Below are positions 43,241 through 52,398 of a stretch of 64,000 bases of DNA, one piece after another. Origin of the DNA: Phenylobacterium sp. NIBR 498073 (GTDB lineage: Bacteria; Pseudomonadota; Alphaproteobacteria; Caulobacterales; Caulobacteraceae). The translations under genes and the position numbers were made by a program. The stretch covers positions 3,815,001 through 3,879,000 of the forward strand of contig NZ_CP114599.1 in NCBI RefSeq assembly GCF_027286305.1, read 5' to 3'. The notes below the pieces were generated by a model. The model was not told where the DNA came from, did not search any database, and saw only the letters and a list, made by a program, of their open reading frames with translations. The stretch's first letter is position 1. Every line of letters starts with the position of its first letter.

Positions 43241-43608
43241 CGATCATAAATTTTCCAACTGATCGGCTGCGCACCCCGCACACTGCTGCTGAAAAGGCGC
43301 GGATTCTCATCGCCATCGTCACCGGCATCCGCACCCTCGGCGAGCCGTGCACCGCCGACGAACTGGTCGACTTCGTCCGCAGCCGCATGCCGGCGATGGA
43401 GGCCTGGCGCCTGCGGGCCGGCGTCGAGGCGCTGCTGCGCGAATACGCCGAACCCGCCCCCGCTGCGCCGTTCGCCCACCCGCCGTTCCGCCGCGTGCTG
43501 CTGGCCGGCGCCGAGGGCTGGGCCTTCAGCAAGCCCTTCCGCATGGAGTTGGCCAACAGCGGACTTGAGGTCCGCCTGCGGCCGATGCCCGACGCCCATG
43601 ACGCCTGA
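43237..43608 (+). CDS. Hypothetical protein, 123 residues
   Basis: A soluble protein starting MTIINFPTDRLRTPHTAAEK with helical segments (ARILIAIVTGIRTLGEPCTA, DELVDFVRSRMPAMEAWRLR, AGVEALLREYAEP). The pattern of a short helix, then TADELVDFVRSRM, resembles a winged-helix-like fold but I do not recognise a family. The next gene, a helix-turn-helix protein, overlaps its last 11 bases, so the two are coupled. A TTG in frame at 43183 is a less likely start. Confidence 0.6.
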   Translation: MTIINFPTDRLRTPHTAAEKARILIAIVTGIRTLGEPCTADELVDFVRSRMPAMEAWRLRAGVEALLREYAEPAPAAPFAHPPFRRVLLAGAEGWAFSKPFRMELANSGLEVRLRPMPDAHDA

Positions 43609-44083
43609 AGTTCCCGCTCCGGCCGGCGTGGAGCCGGCCGACATGTTCTTCGCCCGGCTGGCCGGCGGCTTCGTGCTGCGCACCCTGGCCAACGCCAGCG
43701 AGGCGTTCGAGGGCGACATGATGCTCGGCGTGGTGTTCATGGCCATCGGCCAGGCGACGGTCAGCCACATCGCGCCCGAACGTCATCTGACCGACTTCGA
43801 CGCCGGCCTGACCCCCGACGACATGCGTCGCCCGGTCAGCGTGCTCTCGATCGCCGGTTCGCTGAACATCCCGCGCGAGACGGCGCGTCGCTACGTCTCG
43901 CGCCTCATCGACCTCGGCTACTGCCAGCGGGTGCACGGTCGCCGGGTGATCGTCCCGGGCGAGGTCTACCGCCGGCCCGAGCTCGTCCAGGCGCTGGGCC
44001 ACAATAAGCGCGACCTGCTGCTTCTGATCGCCGCCTACCGGCGCGCCGGCGCGCCGAACGAAGACCCGAGCAATGCGACCTGA
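43598..44083 (+). CDS. Winged-helix DNA-binding protein
   Basis: A 161-residue protein overlapping the previous gene. Residues about 85-130 form a helix-turn-helix: RRPVSVLSIAGSLNIPRETA then RRYVSRLIDLGYCQRVHGRR with the wing VIVPGEVY. The N-terminal part (FFARLAGGFVLRTLANASEA, MMLGVVFMAIGQATVSHIAP) is helical and hydrophobic, possibly a dimerisation or ligand domain. Likely a transcriptional regulator; its target is unknown. It is followed by the palindromic element at 44119-44158. Confidence 0.68.
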   Translation: MTPEVPAPAGVEPADMFFARLAGGFVLRTLANASEAFEGDMMLGVVFMAIGQATVSHIAPERHLTDFDAGLTPDDMRRPVSVLSIAGSLNIPRETARRYVSRLIDLGYCQRVHGRRVIVPGEVYRRPELVQALGHNKRDLLLLIAAYRRAGAPNEDPSNAT

Positions 44084-44118
44084 TCAGATCGCATTGCTCA
44101 AGGCTCTTTGAACTTAGC

Positions 44119-44158
44119 GCATTTTCTCCGCCGAGCCGCTTCGGCGGAAAATGCTCTA
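44119..44158. repeat. Intergenic palindromic element of the same family as 644-759
   Basis: Arms GCATTTTCTCCGCCGA (44119-44134) and TCGGCGGAAAATGC (44141-44154) pair except for a two-base bulge, around GCCGCT. The block CGCTTCGGCGGA...CTCTAG is shared with 624-647. The terminal CTAG provides the TAG stop codon (44156-44158) of the minus-strand M28 peptidase gene. Upstream (44090-44118) is an AT-rich arm containing CTTTGAACTTAGC. Confidence 0.7.
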
Positions 44159-45811
44159 GCGCCGCTTGGCGGCGCTGGCGTCGCGCAGCGGTTTGAACTC
44201 CGAGCCGTCCTTCCAGTTCGGCCAGGCGCCGCCGCCCGCCAGCTCCTTGCCCATCTCGTAGAACAACGCCACGTCCTGGGCCGCGCCCGACAGATCCCAG
44301 TCCGCCGACCAGGCGTCGCCGGTCGTGTGATAGGCGCTGGCCGTATAGTCGGTGACCCACTTGTCGCCGGCCGCCCGGCCGCCACTCACCAGGTCGGCCC
44401 CGCCGCCCAGTCCCATCAGTAGCAGCACCGGCACGCCCTTGCGGGCCAGCGAGAAGTGGTCGGCGCGGTAGAACAGCGCCCGCTCCGGATGGGCGTCGGG
44501 GGTCACCGTCCGCCCCTGCGCAGCCGCCGCCTTGGCCAGCATGTCCTCCAGCCCGTTCTGCCCCGCCCCGATCAGCACCACGTCCTTGGAAAGGCCGTTC
44601 GGCTGCAGCACGTCCAAGGTCAGGTTGGCGGCCATGGTCTCCAGCGGCACGGTCGGGTGCACGCCGTAGTATTCCGAGCCCAGCAAGCCCCGCTCCTCGG
44701 CGGTCCAGGCGGCGAACACCAGGGTGCGGGCCGGCGGCGGCCCGGCCTTGAAGGCCCGCGCGATCTCCATGGTCCCAGCCACGCCGATGGCGTCGTCCAG
44801 CGCGCCGGGCCGCACGGTGCGCCCCTGGGCGTCGGGCGCGCCGAGCCCATAGGCGTCCCAGTGGGCGGCGAACATGATGCTTTCGTTCGGCAGCTTGGCC
44901 CCGGTGATCTTGCCGATCACGTTGCGGCTGACGATCTGGTCGTGGGTCACGCCATAGCTGGCCGAGAACGCAGCGCCGGCCAGCGGCACGGGCGCGAAGT
45001 CGGCCCGCTGCGCCTTGGCCTTCAGGGCGTCGAAGTCCTGGCCGGCCGCGGCCAGCAGCTCGCGCCCCGCCGCCCCGCTCAGCCAGCCCTGCAGCAGCAC
45101 CTTCTCCTTGGCCGGATCGGCGCGGACGATGTCGAAGCCCTCGCCGTTCGAGGCGATCACCGTCGACCAGCCATAGCCGGCGCCGGGCGCCTCGTGGATG
45201 ATCAGCGCCCCGATCGCCCCGCGGCGCGCGGCCTCCTCGTATTTGTAGGTCCAGCGCGCATAGTAGGTCGCCGCCTGGCCGCCGAACTTGCCCGCGACCG
45301 GCGCGCCGGCCGGCGCCTCGAAGTCCGGATCGTTGATCAGGAAGACCGCGATCTTGCCCTTCAGGTCGACGCCCTTGAAGTCGTCCCAGCCCCGCTCGGG
45401 CGCGGTGACGCCATAGCCGACGAAGACCAGCGGCGCCTTGTCGATCGCCACCGCCTCCACCGGCTGAAGGGTCGTGGCGGTGATGTCCGTGTTGCGCACC
45501 AGCTCGCGGCGCTTGCCGTTCAGCTCCAGCGCGAAGATCGCGCCGTCCTTCAGCCGGGTGCGCAGCAGCGGCACGTCCTGGGTGTAGGCGCCGGCGTCCC
45601 CGGCCGGCTCCAGCCCCAGGGCTTTGAACTCAGCCACCAGGTACTCGACGGTTTTGGCCTCGCCAGGCGTCCCGGGCGAGCGGCCCTGGAACGCGTCCGA
45701 GGCCAGCACCTTGGTCACCTCCGACAGCCGGGCCGGGTCGATCGGGTCCTGCGCCAGGGCGCTCGTGGCGAGCAGCGACAGGGCGAGCGACAGCGCGGCG
45801 GTGCGGATCAT
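44156..45811 (-). CDS. M28 family metallopeptidase with PA domain, exported
   Basis: A 551-residue protein with a signal peptide (AALSLALSLLATSALAQ). An inserted PA domain spans about residues 110-260 (VEAVAIDKAPLVFVGYGVTA, GVDLKGKIAVFLINDPDF). The zinc ligands of M28 peptidases are visible: His in MFAAHWDAYGLG, Asp in GALDDAIGVAG, Glu-Glu in WTAEERGLLGSEYY, Asp in LTLDVL and His in ASAYHTTGDAWS. It is probably a periplasmic or outer-membrane aminopeptidase. It starts 86 bases before the ABC exporter gene end and is convergent with the HTH gene. Confidence 0.9.
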   Translation of the reverse strand: MIRTAALSLALSLLATSALAQDPIDPARLSEVTKVLASDAFQGRSPGTPGEAKTVEYLVAEFKALGLEPAGDAGAYTQDVPLLRTRLKDGAIFALELNGKRRELVRNTDITATTLQPVEAVAIDKAPLVFVGYGVTAPERGWDDFKGVDLKGKIAVFLINDPDFEAPAGAPVAGKFGGQAATYYARWTYKYEEAARRGAIGALIIHEAPGAGYGWSTVIASNGEGFDIVRADPAKEKVLLQGWLSGAAGRELLAAAGQDFDALKAKAQRADFAPVPLAGAAFSASYGVTHDQIVSRNVIGKITGAKLPNESIMFAAHWDAYGLGAPDAQGRTVRPGALDDAIGVAGTMEIARAFKAGPPPARTLVFAAWTAEERGLLGSEYYGVHPTVPLETMAANLTLDVLQPNGLSKDVVLIGAGQNGLEDMLAKAAAAQGRTVTPDAHPERALFYRADHFSLARKGVPVLLLMGLGGGADLVSGGRAAGDKWVTDYTASAYHTTGDAWSADWDLSGAAQDVALFYEMGKELAGGGAWPNWKDGSEFKPLRDASAAKRR

Positions 45812-45896
45812 GGATGCGACTCTGAACTTCGAAGGTGAGCCGCGACCCTAGCCACCCGCTCAGCCCGGCGAAAGCCGGGATGAGCGGAGCCCGAAG

Positions 45897-47744
45897 CTAG
45901 GTCCGCGTCGCGAACTCGGCATCGCCGGTCGTCGCCACCACCTGGTCGTCGAACGAGGCGTGCGCCGAGGTGTAGAGGTGCGAATAGAGCCCGCCAGTCG
46001 CCATCAGCTCGGCATGGTTCCCCTGCTCCAGAATGCGCCCCTGCTGCAGAACGATGATCCGGTCGGCGTCGCGGATGGTCGCCAGCCGGTGGGCGATGAC
46101 GATGCAGGTCCGCCCCTCGAACAACACCTTGAGCGCCTTCTGGATCGCCTGCTCGGTGAACGAGTCGATGTTCGCCGTCGCCTCGTCGAGGATCAGGATC
46201 TGCGGATCGGCGACGAGCGCCCGGGCGAACGAGATCAGCTGCCGCTGGCCCATCGAGATGTTGCGCCCGCGCTGGCCCAGCTTGGTCTGATAGCCGTCCG
46301 GCAGCTTCATGATGAAGTCGTGCGCCGCCACCGCCTGGGCCGCGGCGACCACGTCCTCGAAGCTGGCGGCCTCGGTGTTGTAGCGGATGTTCTCCTCGAT
46401 GGTCCCGGTGAACAGGAACGGCTCCTGCAGCACCATGCCGATGGTCCTGCCGAGGCTGTCGAGGGTCACGTCGCGCACGTCCTGGCCCCCGACCAGCACC
46501 TGGCCTTGGTCGACCTCGTAGAACCGGTGCGTCAGGGCGATGATCGAGGTCTTGCCCGATCCTGTCGGCCCGACCAGCGCCACCACCTCGCGCGGGTTTA
46601 CCTTCAGGCTGACGTCATGCAGCACCGGCCGCGCCGGGTCGTAGCCGAAGGTGACGTTCCTGAACTCGACCGTCGCCGGAGCGTCGCCCAGCGGCTGGGC
46701 GTCCGGCGCGTCCTGGATCGCCACCTTGACGTCCAGCACCTCGAAGATCCGGTGCGCCGCGGCCATCGCCCGTTGCATGATCGTGTACTGCATCGACAGC
46801 ATGCGGACGGGATCGAAGAACCGCTGCACATAGAAGATGAAGGCGACCATCACCCCGACCTCCAGCCGCCCGCCGAGGACCGCATTGCCGCCGACTACGA
46901 TGACGATGGCCATCGCCAGGCCGGTCAGCACGTCGACCGTCGGCACCATGATCTGGGTCATCCAGGCCGCCCGCGCCTGGGCCTCGAAATTGTCGTAGGC
47001 CTTGTCCTTGTAGAGGTCGAAGTTCACCGCCTCGCGGCGGGTCTCCTGCACGGTGCGCACGCCGTTGATGTTCTCGGCCAGCGCCGAATTGGCGGTCGAG
47101 GAGGCGTCGCGCGCCTCGCGGAAGCTGCTCTTGGAGAACGGCAGCCACACCGCCCGCACGGCGATCAGGATCGGCAGCACGGTCAGGGTCAGCAGCCCCA
47201 GCTTCCAGTCCATGCTGATCAGCACCGCGGCGATGCCGATCAGCATCGCGAAGTCGCCGACCGCCCCGGTCGAGCTTTCCAGGAACTCCTGCAGCGCGTT
47301 CACGTCGCCCTGCAGCCGCGACATGATCCGTCCGACGTGGGTCTTGTCCATGAACGACAGCGACACGTCCTGGAAGTGGTCGAACATCTTGCGGCGGATG
47401 TCGAAGATCACCCGCTGGGCCAGCCGCGCCGACAGCCACTGCTCGATGAAGAACGCCGTCGAATAGACCGCGACCAGCCCGGCGAAGGCGATCAGGGTCT
47501 GGTCCAGCAGCGCCCCGTCGCGGGCCACCGCCGCGTTCACCGCCCGCCCGATCAGCGCCGGGATCGCCACCACCGAGGCCGCCGAGACCAGCACCGCGAC
47601 CACCGCGGTCAGGAAGGCGCGGCGATAGGGCGCCATCATCCCGAGGAAGCGCCTGGCCACCCCAGCGTCGAAGGTTCCGAAGATGTCCTCGCCCTCGGAC
47701 GAGCCGAGCGAGGCGCGGGGCTTCCTGACCTGGTCCTGGCTCAT
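45897..47744 (-). CDS. ABC exporter half-transporter, heterodimer subunit with degenerate signature
   Basis: A 615-residue fused membrane-ATPase protein: about six helices in residues 30-320 (FLTAVVAVLVSAASVVAIPA) and an ATPase domain after about 350. Walker A GPTGSGKTS, Q-loop LQEPFLF, Walker B ILILDEATANID and H-loop IVIAHRLA are intact, with the catalytic Glu. The signature reads NISMGQRQL instead of LSGGQ. The partner gene upstream has the reverse defect, so the pair forms a heterodimer with one canonical ATP site. The substrate (lipid, drug or peptide) is unknown. The start overlaps the partner's stop by four bases. Confidence 0.9.
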   Translation of the reverse strand: MSQDQVRKPRASLGSSEGEDIFGTFDAGVARRFLGMMAPYRRAFLTAVVAVLVSAASVVAIPALIGRAVNAAVARDGALLDQTLIAFAGLVAVYSTAFFIEQWLSARLAQRVIFDIRRKMFDHFQDVSLSFMDKTHVGRIMSRLQGDVNALQEFLESSTGAVGDFAMLIGIAAVLISMDWKLGLLTLTVLPILIAVRAVWLPFSKSSFREARDASSTANSALAENINGVRTVQETRREAVNFDLYKDKAYDNFEAQARAAWMTQIMVPTVDVLTGLAMAIVIVVGGNAVLGGRLEVGVMVAFIFYVQRFFDPVRMLSMQYTIMQRAMAAAHRIFEVLDVKVAIQDAPDAQPLGDAPATVEFRNVTFGYDPARPVLHDVSLKVNPREVVALVGPTGSGKTSIIALTHRFYEVDQGQVLVGGQDVRDVTLDSLGRTIGMVLQEPFLFTGTIEENIRYNTEAASFEDVVAAAQAVAAHDFIMKLPDGYQTKLGQRGRNISMGQRQLISFARALVADPQILILDEATANIDSFTEQAIQKALKVLFEGRTCIVIAHRLATIRDADRIIVLQQGRILEQGNHAELMATGGLYSHLYTSAHASFDDQVVATTGDAEFATRT

Positions 47745-49603
47745 GCGGCGTCCTCGTCCAGGACGGCCTCGGCGTCGGACCGCGTCTGCAACTCGTAGAG
47801 ATCGGCATAGACCCCGCCGGCCCGCACCAGCTCGGCGTGGGTCCCGCGCTCGGCGACGGCGCCGTCGTCCAACACCACGATGTGGTCAGCGTGCATCAGC
47901 GAGGACAGCCGGTGGGCGATGATGATCGTCGCCTTGGTCGCGGTGGCTTCGGCCAGCGCGTCGCGCACTCGCCGCTCGGTCACCGCGTCGATCGCGGCGG
48001 TGGAGTCGTCGAAGACCATCACGCCTGGCCCCGGCACCACCCCGCGCGCGATGGAGAGCCGCTGGCGCTGGCCGCCCGACAGCGCCACGCCGCGCTCGCC
48101 GACGCGGGTCTCGTAGGCCTCGGGCAGGCCGGCGATATGGTCGTGGATCTGGGCGGTCCGCGCCGCCCCCTCGATCCGGGCATCGTCCGCCCACGGATCG
48201 GCATAGGCGACGTTATGGCCGATGGAGGCGTCGAACAGGAACGACTCCTGCTGCACCAGCCCGACATATTCGCGCAACGAGGCCAGCGTGACCTCGCGGA
48301 TATCCTGGCCGTCGATGGTGATCGCCCCGCCGCTGACGTCGTAGAAGCGCGGGATCAGGTTGGCGATCGTCGACTTGCCGCTGCCGGGCGGACCGACGAT
48401 CCCCAGGGTCTGGCCGGCCCGCACCTCGAAGCTGACATCCTTCAGGACCTGCTTGCCGACCGGATCGAAGGCGAAGTCGACGTTCTCGAAGCGCAGCGTT
48501 CCAGCGCCCGGCGCCAGAGGCTTAGCCCCCGGCGCATCGGCGATCCCCGGCTCCAGGTCCAGCACCTCGAACAATCGCGCCCCGGACGAGGTCGCCCGCG
48601 CCGCGGCGTTGAAGATCATCGCGATCTGCCGGATCGGCGTCTGCAGCAGGGTCATGTAGGTCAGGAACTCGGTCAGCTTGCCGACGCTCATCGCCCCGCC
48701 GACGACCTTGTGGCCGCCGTACCAGAGCAGCAGCCCCATCGAGCCGTAGAACGACACGCTCATCACCGACACCGCCCGGAACCGCAGGGTGATGCGCTTG
48801 TAGGAGAAGTCGAGCGCCTCCTTGGAGGCGGCGTCGAACTTGGCCATCTCGAAACGCTTGCCGGCGAAGGCGCGGACCACGCGAATGCCCTGGAGGTTCT
48901 CCTCCATGGTCAGGGTCAGCACCGCCATCAGCTCCTGCACCCGCAGCCAGGTCACCCGCAGCAGGAAGCCCATCCGCCCTAGCGCGAAGCCGGCGATGGG
49001 CACGAAGGCCAGGCCGATCAGCCCCATGACCAGGTCGGTGGTCAGCATCATGTACGAAGCGAAGCCGAGCAGCAGCAGCAGCGAGATCAGCTGCATCACC
49101 CCGTTCTGGATGAACACCCGCGCGCCTTCGAGATCGAGCATCCCGCGGGTGACCAGGTCGCCCGAATGGATGCGGTCGTGAAAGCCGAAGCTCAGCCGCT
49201 GGAGCTGCTGGAAGTACTGCAGGCGCAGATCGTAGCCGACCCGCTGGCTGACATATTCGCCCTGGTAGCCGGTCATCATGGTCAGCACGCCGCGGATCAC
49301 CGTCGCGGCGATGACCAGCAGCGCCGTGCCCCACAGCGCGCCCTGCGCCTCGCCGGCGTGGGCGGCGCCGGCCTTCAGCAGCGCCCCGGCCTGGTCCACC
49401 CCCTGGCCGAACAGCCGCGGCAGGGTCAGGCTGGCCGCCGCCGCCCCCAGTGAACACCCGATCGCCAGCGCCATCCGCCCCGGATAGCGCAGCGCGCGGG
49501 CCGTGATCCGCTGCAGCACGCGCGGCATTTTGCTGACGTCCACGCGCGCGGCGGTGGAGTCAAAGCTACGCGCACCCCGCTGGGAGGGGTGTGACTCGCT
49601 CAT
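47741..49603 (-). CDS. ABC exporter half-transporter, heterodimer subunit with degenerate Walker B
   Basis: A 620-residue fused membrane-ATPase protein. The membrane part has about six helices (MALAIGCSLGAAAASLTL, LISLLLLLGFASYMML). The ATPase domain has Walker A GPPGSGKST and a canonical signature ALSGGQRQRLSIARG, but Walker B is VMVFDDSTAAID, with Asp in place of the catalytic Glu. It pairs with the downstream subunit, whose ATG overlaps its stop. ATG 49603 is used; the frame is open further upstream but without coding character. It is divergent from the acyl-CoA synthetase gene. Confidence 0.9.
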   Translation of the reverse strand: MSESHPSQRGARSFDSTAARVDVSKMPRVLQRITARALRYPGRMALAIGCSLGAAAASLTLPRLFGQGVDQAGALLKAGAAHAGEAQGALWGTALLVIAATVIRGVLTMMTGYQGEYVSQRVGYDLRLQYFQQLQRLSFGFHDRIHSGDLVTRGMLDLEGARVFIQNGVMQLISLLLLLGFASYMMLTTDLVMGLIGLAFVPIAGFALGRMGFLLRVTWLRVQELMAVLTLTMEENLQGIRVVRAFAGKRFEMAKFDAASKEALDFSYKRITLRFRAVSVMSVSFYGSMGLLLWYGGHKVVGGAMSVGKLTEFLTYMTLLQTPIRQIAMIFNAAARATSSGARLFEVLDLEPGIADAPGAKPLAPGAGTLRFENVDFAFDPVGKQVLKDVSFEVRAGQTLGIVGPPGSGKSTIANLIPRFYDVSGGAITIDGQDIREVTLASLREYVGLVQQESFLFDASIGHNVAYADPWADDARIEGAARTAQIHDHIAGLPEAYETRVGERGVALSGGQRQRLSIARGVVPGPGVMVFDDSTAAIDAVTERRVRDALAEATATKATIIIAHRLSSLMHADHIVVLDDGAVAERGTHAELVRAGGVYADLYELQTRSDAEAVLDEDAA

Positions 49604-49954
49604 GGCAAGTTTCCATCTTGAAGTATGCCAATCATTCTGACCCGCACGCTGACTGCGCGCCAGACTTGTTTTGACGCTTTCGGCGAATTCTTCAGGTTGC
49701 GGCGGTCCCGCCCTGCCCGCACGGGGCCCGCACGGGGCCCGCGGCCCGAAATCGGCCGCGGCCATCCGGTCCATGTTCGGATTTCACGCGCCGTTGTCGG
49801 CGGCCTCCAGCCGTGTGATAGTAGGTTTCCGAAACGGAAGCGGCCCATCCCGCAACGCATATTTCGCGTGGCGCGCGCCGGGGAAACACCGTCTCGGATC
49901 ATAGAAAAGATCGCTGCGCGGACCGTACCGGCCGTCGGCGACGGGAGGAATTTG
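49604..49954. other. Divergent intergenic region with tandem repeat and palindrome
   Basis: These 351 bases separate the ABC exporter and acyl-CoA synthetase genes. They hold two copies of the 11-mer CCCGCACGGGG in tandem (49716-49737) plus a partial third, and a palindrome TTCCG-AAA-CGGAA (49827-49839). The open frames here lack convincing coding signs. Promoters for both genes must lie here, but I cannot place them with confidence. Confidence 0.5.
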
Positions 49955-51538
49955 ATGGAAGATTTGAAAGAGCGCCCCAGCCTGGAAGCCGCCCTGGACG
50001 CCGCGGCGGCGACCGGGATGACCACCGCCGTTTGGGCCGGGCTGCAGCCGGACAAGGTCGCCGTGGTCAATCCCGACGGCAGTTCGCGGACCTTCGCGCA
50101 GGTGAATGCGGCGGCCAACAAACTGACCCGCCTCTTCCGTCAGCACGGCCTGAAGGCCGGCGACGCCCTGGCGATCGTCTGCTCCAACCGCGCCGAATTC
50201 ATCGAGGTCCAGGCCGCCACCCTGCGTTCGGGCCTGCGGATCACGCCGGTCAACTGGCACCTGACCGCCGACGAGATCGCCTACATCATCAACGACTGCG
50301 AAGCCAAGGTGCTGGTCGGCGAGGCGCGCGTCGGCGTGATCGCGGCCGCCGCCGAGCAGTGCCCGAACGTGGTGCTCAAGCTGGCCGTCGGCGGCGACAT
50401 CCCGGGCTTTGCGAACTACGACGCCGCCATCGCCCCCCTGGACGGCTCGGACATCGACGATCCGGTGCTCGGCAACCAGATGATGTACACCTCCGGCACC
50501 ACCGGGCGCCCGAAGGGCGTGTTCCGCGAGGCGCCGGTCGTCACGCCCCAGGCGATGTACGCCCTGCGCGGCTACGACGAGGACTCGATCCAGCTCTGCG
50601 CCGGTCCGGCCTATCACGCCGCCCCCCTGGCCTTCGACATTCGCGCCGCCATGGGCGCCGGCGCGCCGCTGCACTTCATCGACAAGTGGGATTCGGAGCT
50701 GGTGCTGCGCACGATCTCCGAACAGAAGATCACCCACCTGCACCTGGTGCCGATCATGTTCCAGCGGCTGCTGGCCCTGCCCGACGAGGTCAAGGCCCGC
50801 TATCCCGTCGACCATGTGAAGTACGTCGTCCACGGCGCGGCGCCCTGCCCGCCCGAGGTCAAGCAGGCGATGATCGAGTGGTTCGGCCCGGTGCTCAGCG
50901 AGTACTACGCCGGCTCCGAAGGCGGCGCGGGCTTCACGATCTCGTCCGAGGAATGGCTGAAGAAGCCGGGCAGCGTGGGCAAGCGTCCGGCGCTGCTGCA
51001 GGTCCGCATCCTCGACGAGGAAGGCAACGACCTGCCCCCCGGCGTGCCCGGCGGCATCTACCACCAGCTGCCGCCCGGCGGCGGCTTCCAGTACTACAAG
51101 GACCCCGGCAAGACCGCCGCCAACCGGGTCGGCGACTTCTTCACCATGGGCGACGTCGGCTTCTTCGACGAGGACGACTACCTGTTCCTCACCGGCCGCA
51201 ACGCCGAGACCATCATCTCCGGCGGGGTGAACATCTATCCGCAGGAAGTCGACAACGAGCTCATTAAGCATGACGCCGTCGCCGACAGCGCCACGGTCGG
51301 CGTGCCGCACGACGAGTGGGGCGAACAGGTCAAGGCGGTGATCCTGCTGAAGCCCGGTTACCAGCCCTCGGAGGAACTGGCCCAGGAGATCCTCGACTTC
51401 GGCCGCAAGAACCTGCCGGCCTTCAAGGTCCCGCGCAGCCTCGACTTCGTCCACGACCTGCCGCGCTCCGAGGCCGGCAAGATCCAGCGCAACAAGGTCC
51501 GCGCCCCCTATTGGGAAGGCCGCACGCGCCAGATCTGA
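49955..51538 (+). CDS. Acyl-CoA synthetase (AMP-forming), ANL superfamily
   Basis: A 527-residue adenylating enzyme preceded by GGGAGGA. The AMP-binding motif is MMYTSGTTGRPKGVFRE near residue 170; SEYYAGSEGGAGFTIS is the A5 region; FTMGDVGFFDEDDYLFLTGR carries the adenine-ribose Asp and the hinge Arg; PRSEAGKIQRNKVR has the C-terminal catalytic Lys. These are intact. It activates a fatty or aromatic carboxylate to its CoA thioester. FadD/FadK-like substrate range is likely but not fixed by the sequence. The next gene is separated by 71 bases. Confidence 0.9.
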   Translation: MEDLKERPSLEAALDAAAATGMTTAVWAGLQPDKVAVVNPDGSSRTFAQVNAAANKLTRLFRQHGLKAGDALAIVCSNRAEFIEVQAATLRSGLRITPVNWHLTADEIAYIINDCEAKVLVGEARVGVIAAAAEQCPNVVLKLAVGGDIPGFANYDAAIAPLDGSDIDDPVLGNQMMYTSGTTGRPKGVFREAPVVTPQAMYALRGYDEDSIQLCAGPAYHAAPLAFDIRAAMGAGAPLHFIDKWDSELVLRTISEQKITHLHLVPIMFQRLLALPDEVKARYPVDHVKYVVHGAAPCPPEVKQAMIEWFGPVLSEYYAGSEGGAGFTISSEEWLKKPGSVGKRPALLQVRILDEEGNDLPPGVPGGIYHQLPPGGGFQYYKDPGKTAANRVGDFFTMGDVGFFDEDDYLFLTGRNAETIISGGVNIYPQEVDNELIKHDAVADSATVGVPHDEWGEQVKAVILLKPGYQPSEELAQEILDFGRKNLPAFKVPRSLDFVHDLPRSEAGKIQRNKVRAPYWEGRTRQI

Positions 51539-51609
51539 GCCCAAAGCTCACGGACGGGCGGCGGTAAAATCGTTTGCCGCCGCCCGCCGCCGCCGCCAGC
51601 CTGCCGCTG

Positions 51610-52398
51610 ATGACCGATGATCAGCAGGCCTTGCTTGACCACCTCGTCGCCGCGCTCGCCGCCGACCCGCGCGTCCGCTCGGCCTGGCTCTCGGGCAGCC
51701 TCGCCAAGGGAGTGGGCGACGCCTGGAGCGACGTCGACGTCACCGTCGTCGTCGACGAACCCGACCTCGCCGCCTGCCTGCGCGACTGCGCCGCGGGCGC
51801 GCTCGCCCTCCCCGTCACGGTGTTCTCGCACCTCGTCCACGGCCGCATCTTCTCGGGCGTCACGCCCGGCTGGGACCGCTTCGACCTCGCCTTCCTCACC
51901 CCGGCCGAGTTCGCCGGCCAGGACGGCGCGGACCAGCGCCGCCTGCTCGGCGAGACCGCCGCGCCGCCGCCGCGCCCCGCAGGCCCCGATCGCGACGCCG
52001 CCGCCCGCGTCACGCGCCTGATCTTCGAATTCCTGCGCGTGCTCGGCCTGTCGCCAGTCTGCCTCGGCCGCCAGGAGTGGCTGGTCGGCCAGCAGGGCGT
52101 CGAGCTGCTGCGCGGCATGCTGGTCGATCTGCTGCTTGAGGAAAACGGCGTCCCCCGCGCGGCCCGCGGCGCCAAGCGGCTGAATGGGTTCCTGAGCGAC
52201 GGCCAACGCGCCGCCCTCCAGGCCCTGCCCGTTCCCGCCGCCAACCGCGCCGCCTTGCTGGCCGCGCAAGGCCATATCGCCCGCCTGTTCCTGGCCCACG
52301 CCAAGCCCCTGGCCGGGCGTCTCGGCGTCGCCTGGCCGGAGGCCTTCGAGGCCGTCACCTGCGACCACCTGCGGCGTGAACTTGGGTTGGAAATCTAG
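51610..52398 (+). CDS. Nucleotidyltransferase domain protein
   Basis: A 262-residue protein with the minimal nucleotidyltransferase fold at its N-terminus: WLSGSLAKGVGDAWSDVDVT (GS...SDxD motif) and a following VVVDEPD. The rest is helical (VTRLIFEFLRVLGLSPVCLG, LLRGMLVDLLLEENGVPRAA), similar to aminoglycoside nucleotidyltransferase-like proteins. It may transfer a nucleotide to a small molecule or protein; the acceptor is unknown. ATG 51610 is preferred to an upstream in-frame start at 51574. It overlaps the LysR gene by four bases at the 3' end. Confidence 0.8.
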   Translation: MTDDQQALLDHLVAALAADPRVRSAWLSGSLAKGVGDAWSDVDVTVVVDEPDLAACLRDCAAGALALPVTVFSHLVHGRIFSGVTPGWDRFDLAFLTPAEFAGQDGADQRRLLGETAAPPPRPAGPDRDAAARVTRLIFEFLRVLGLSPVCLGRQEWLVGQQGVELLRGMLVDLLLEENGVPRAARGAKRLNGFLSDGQRAALQALPVPAANRAALLAAQGHIARLFLAHAKPLAGRLGVAWPEAFEAVTCDHLRRELGLEI

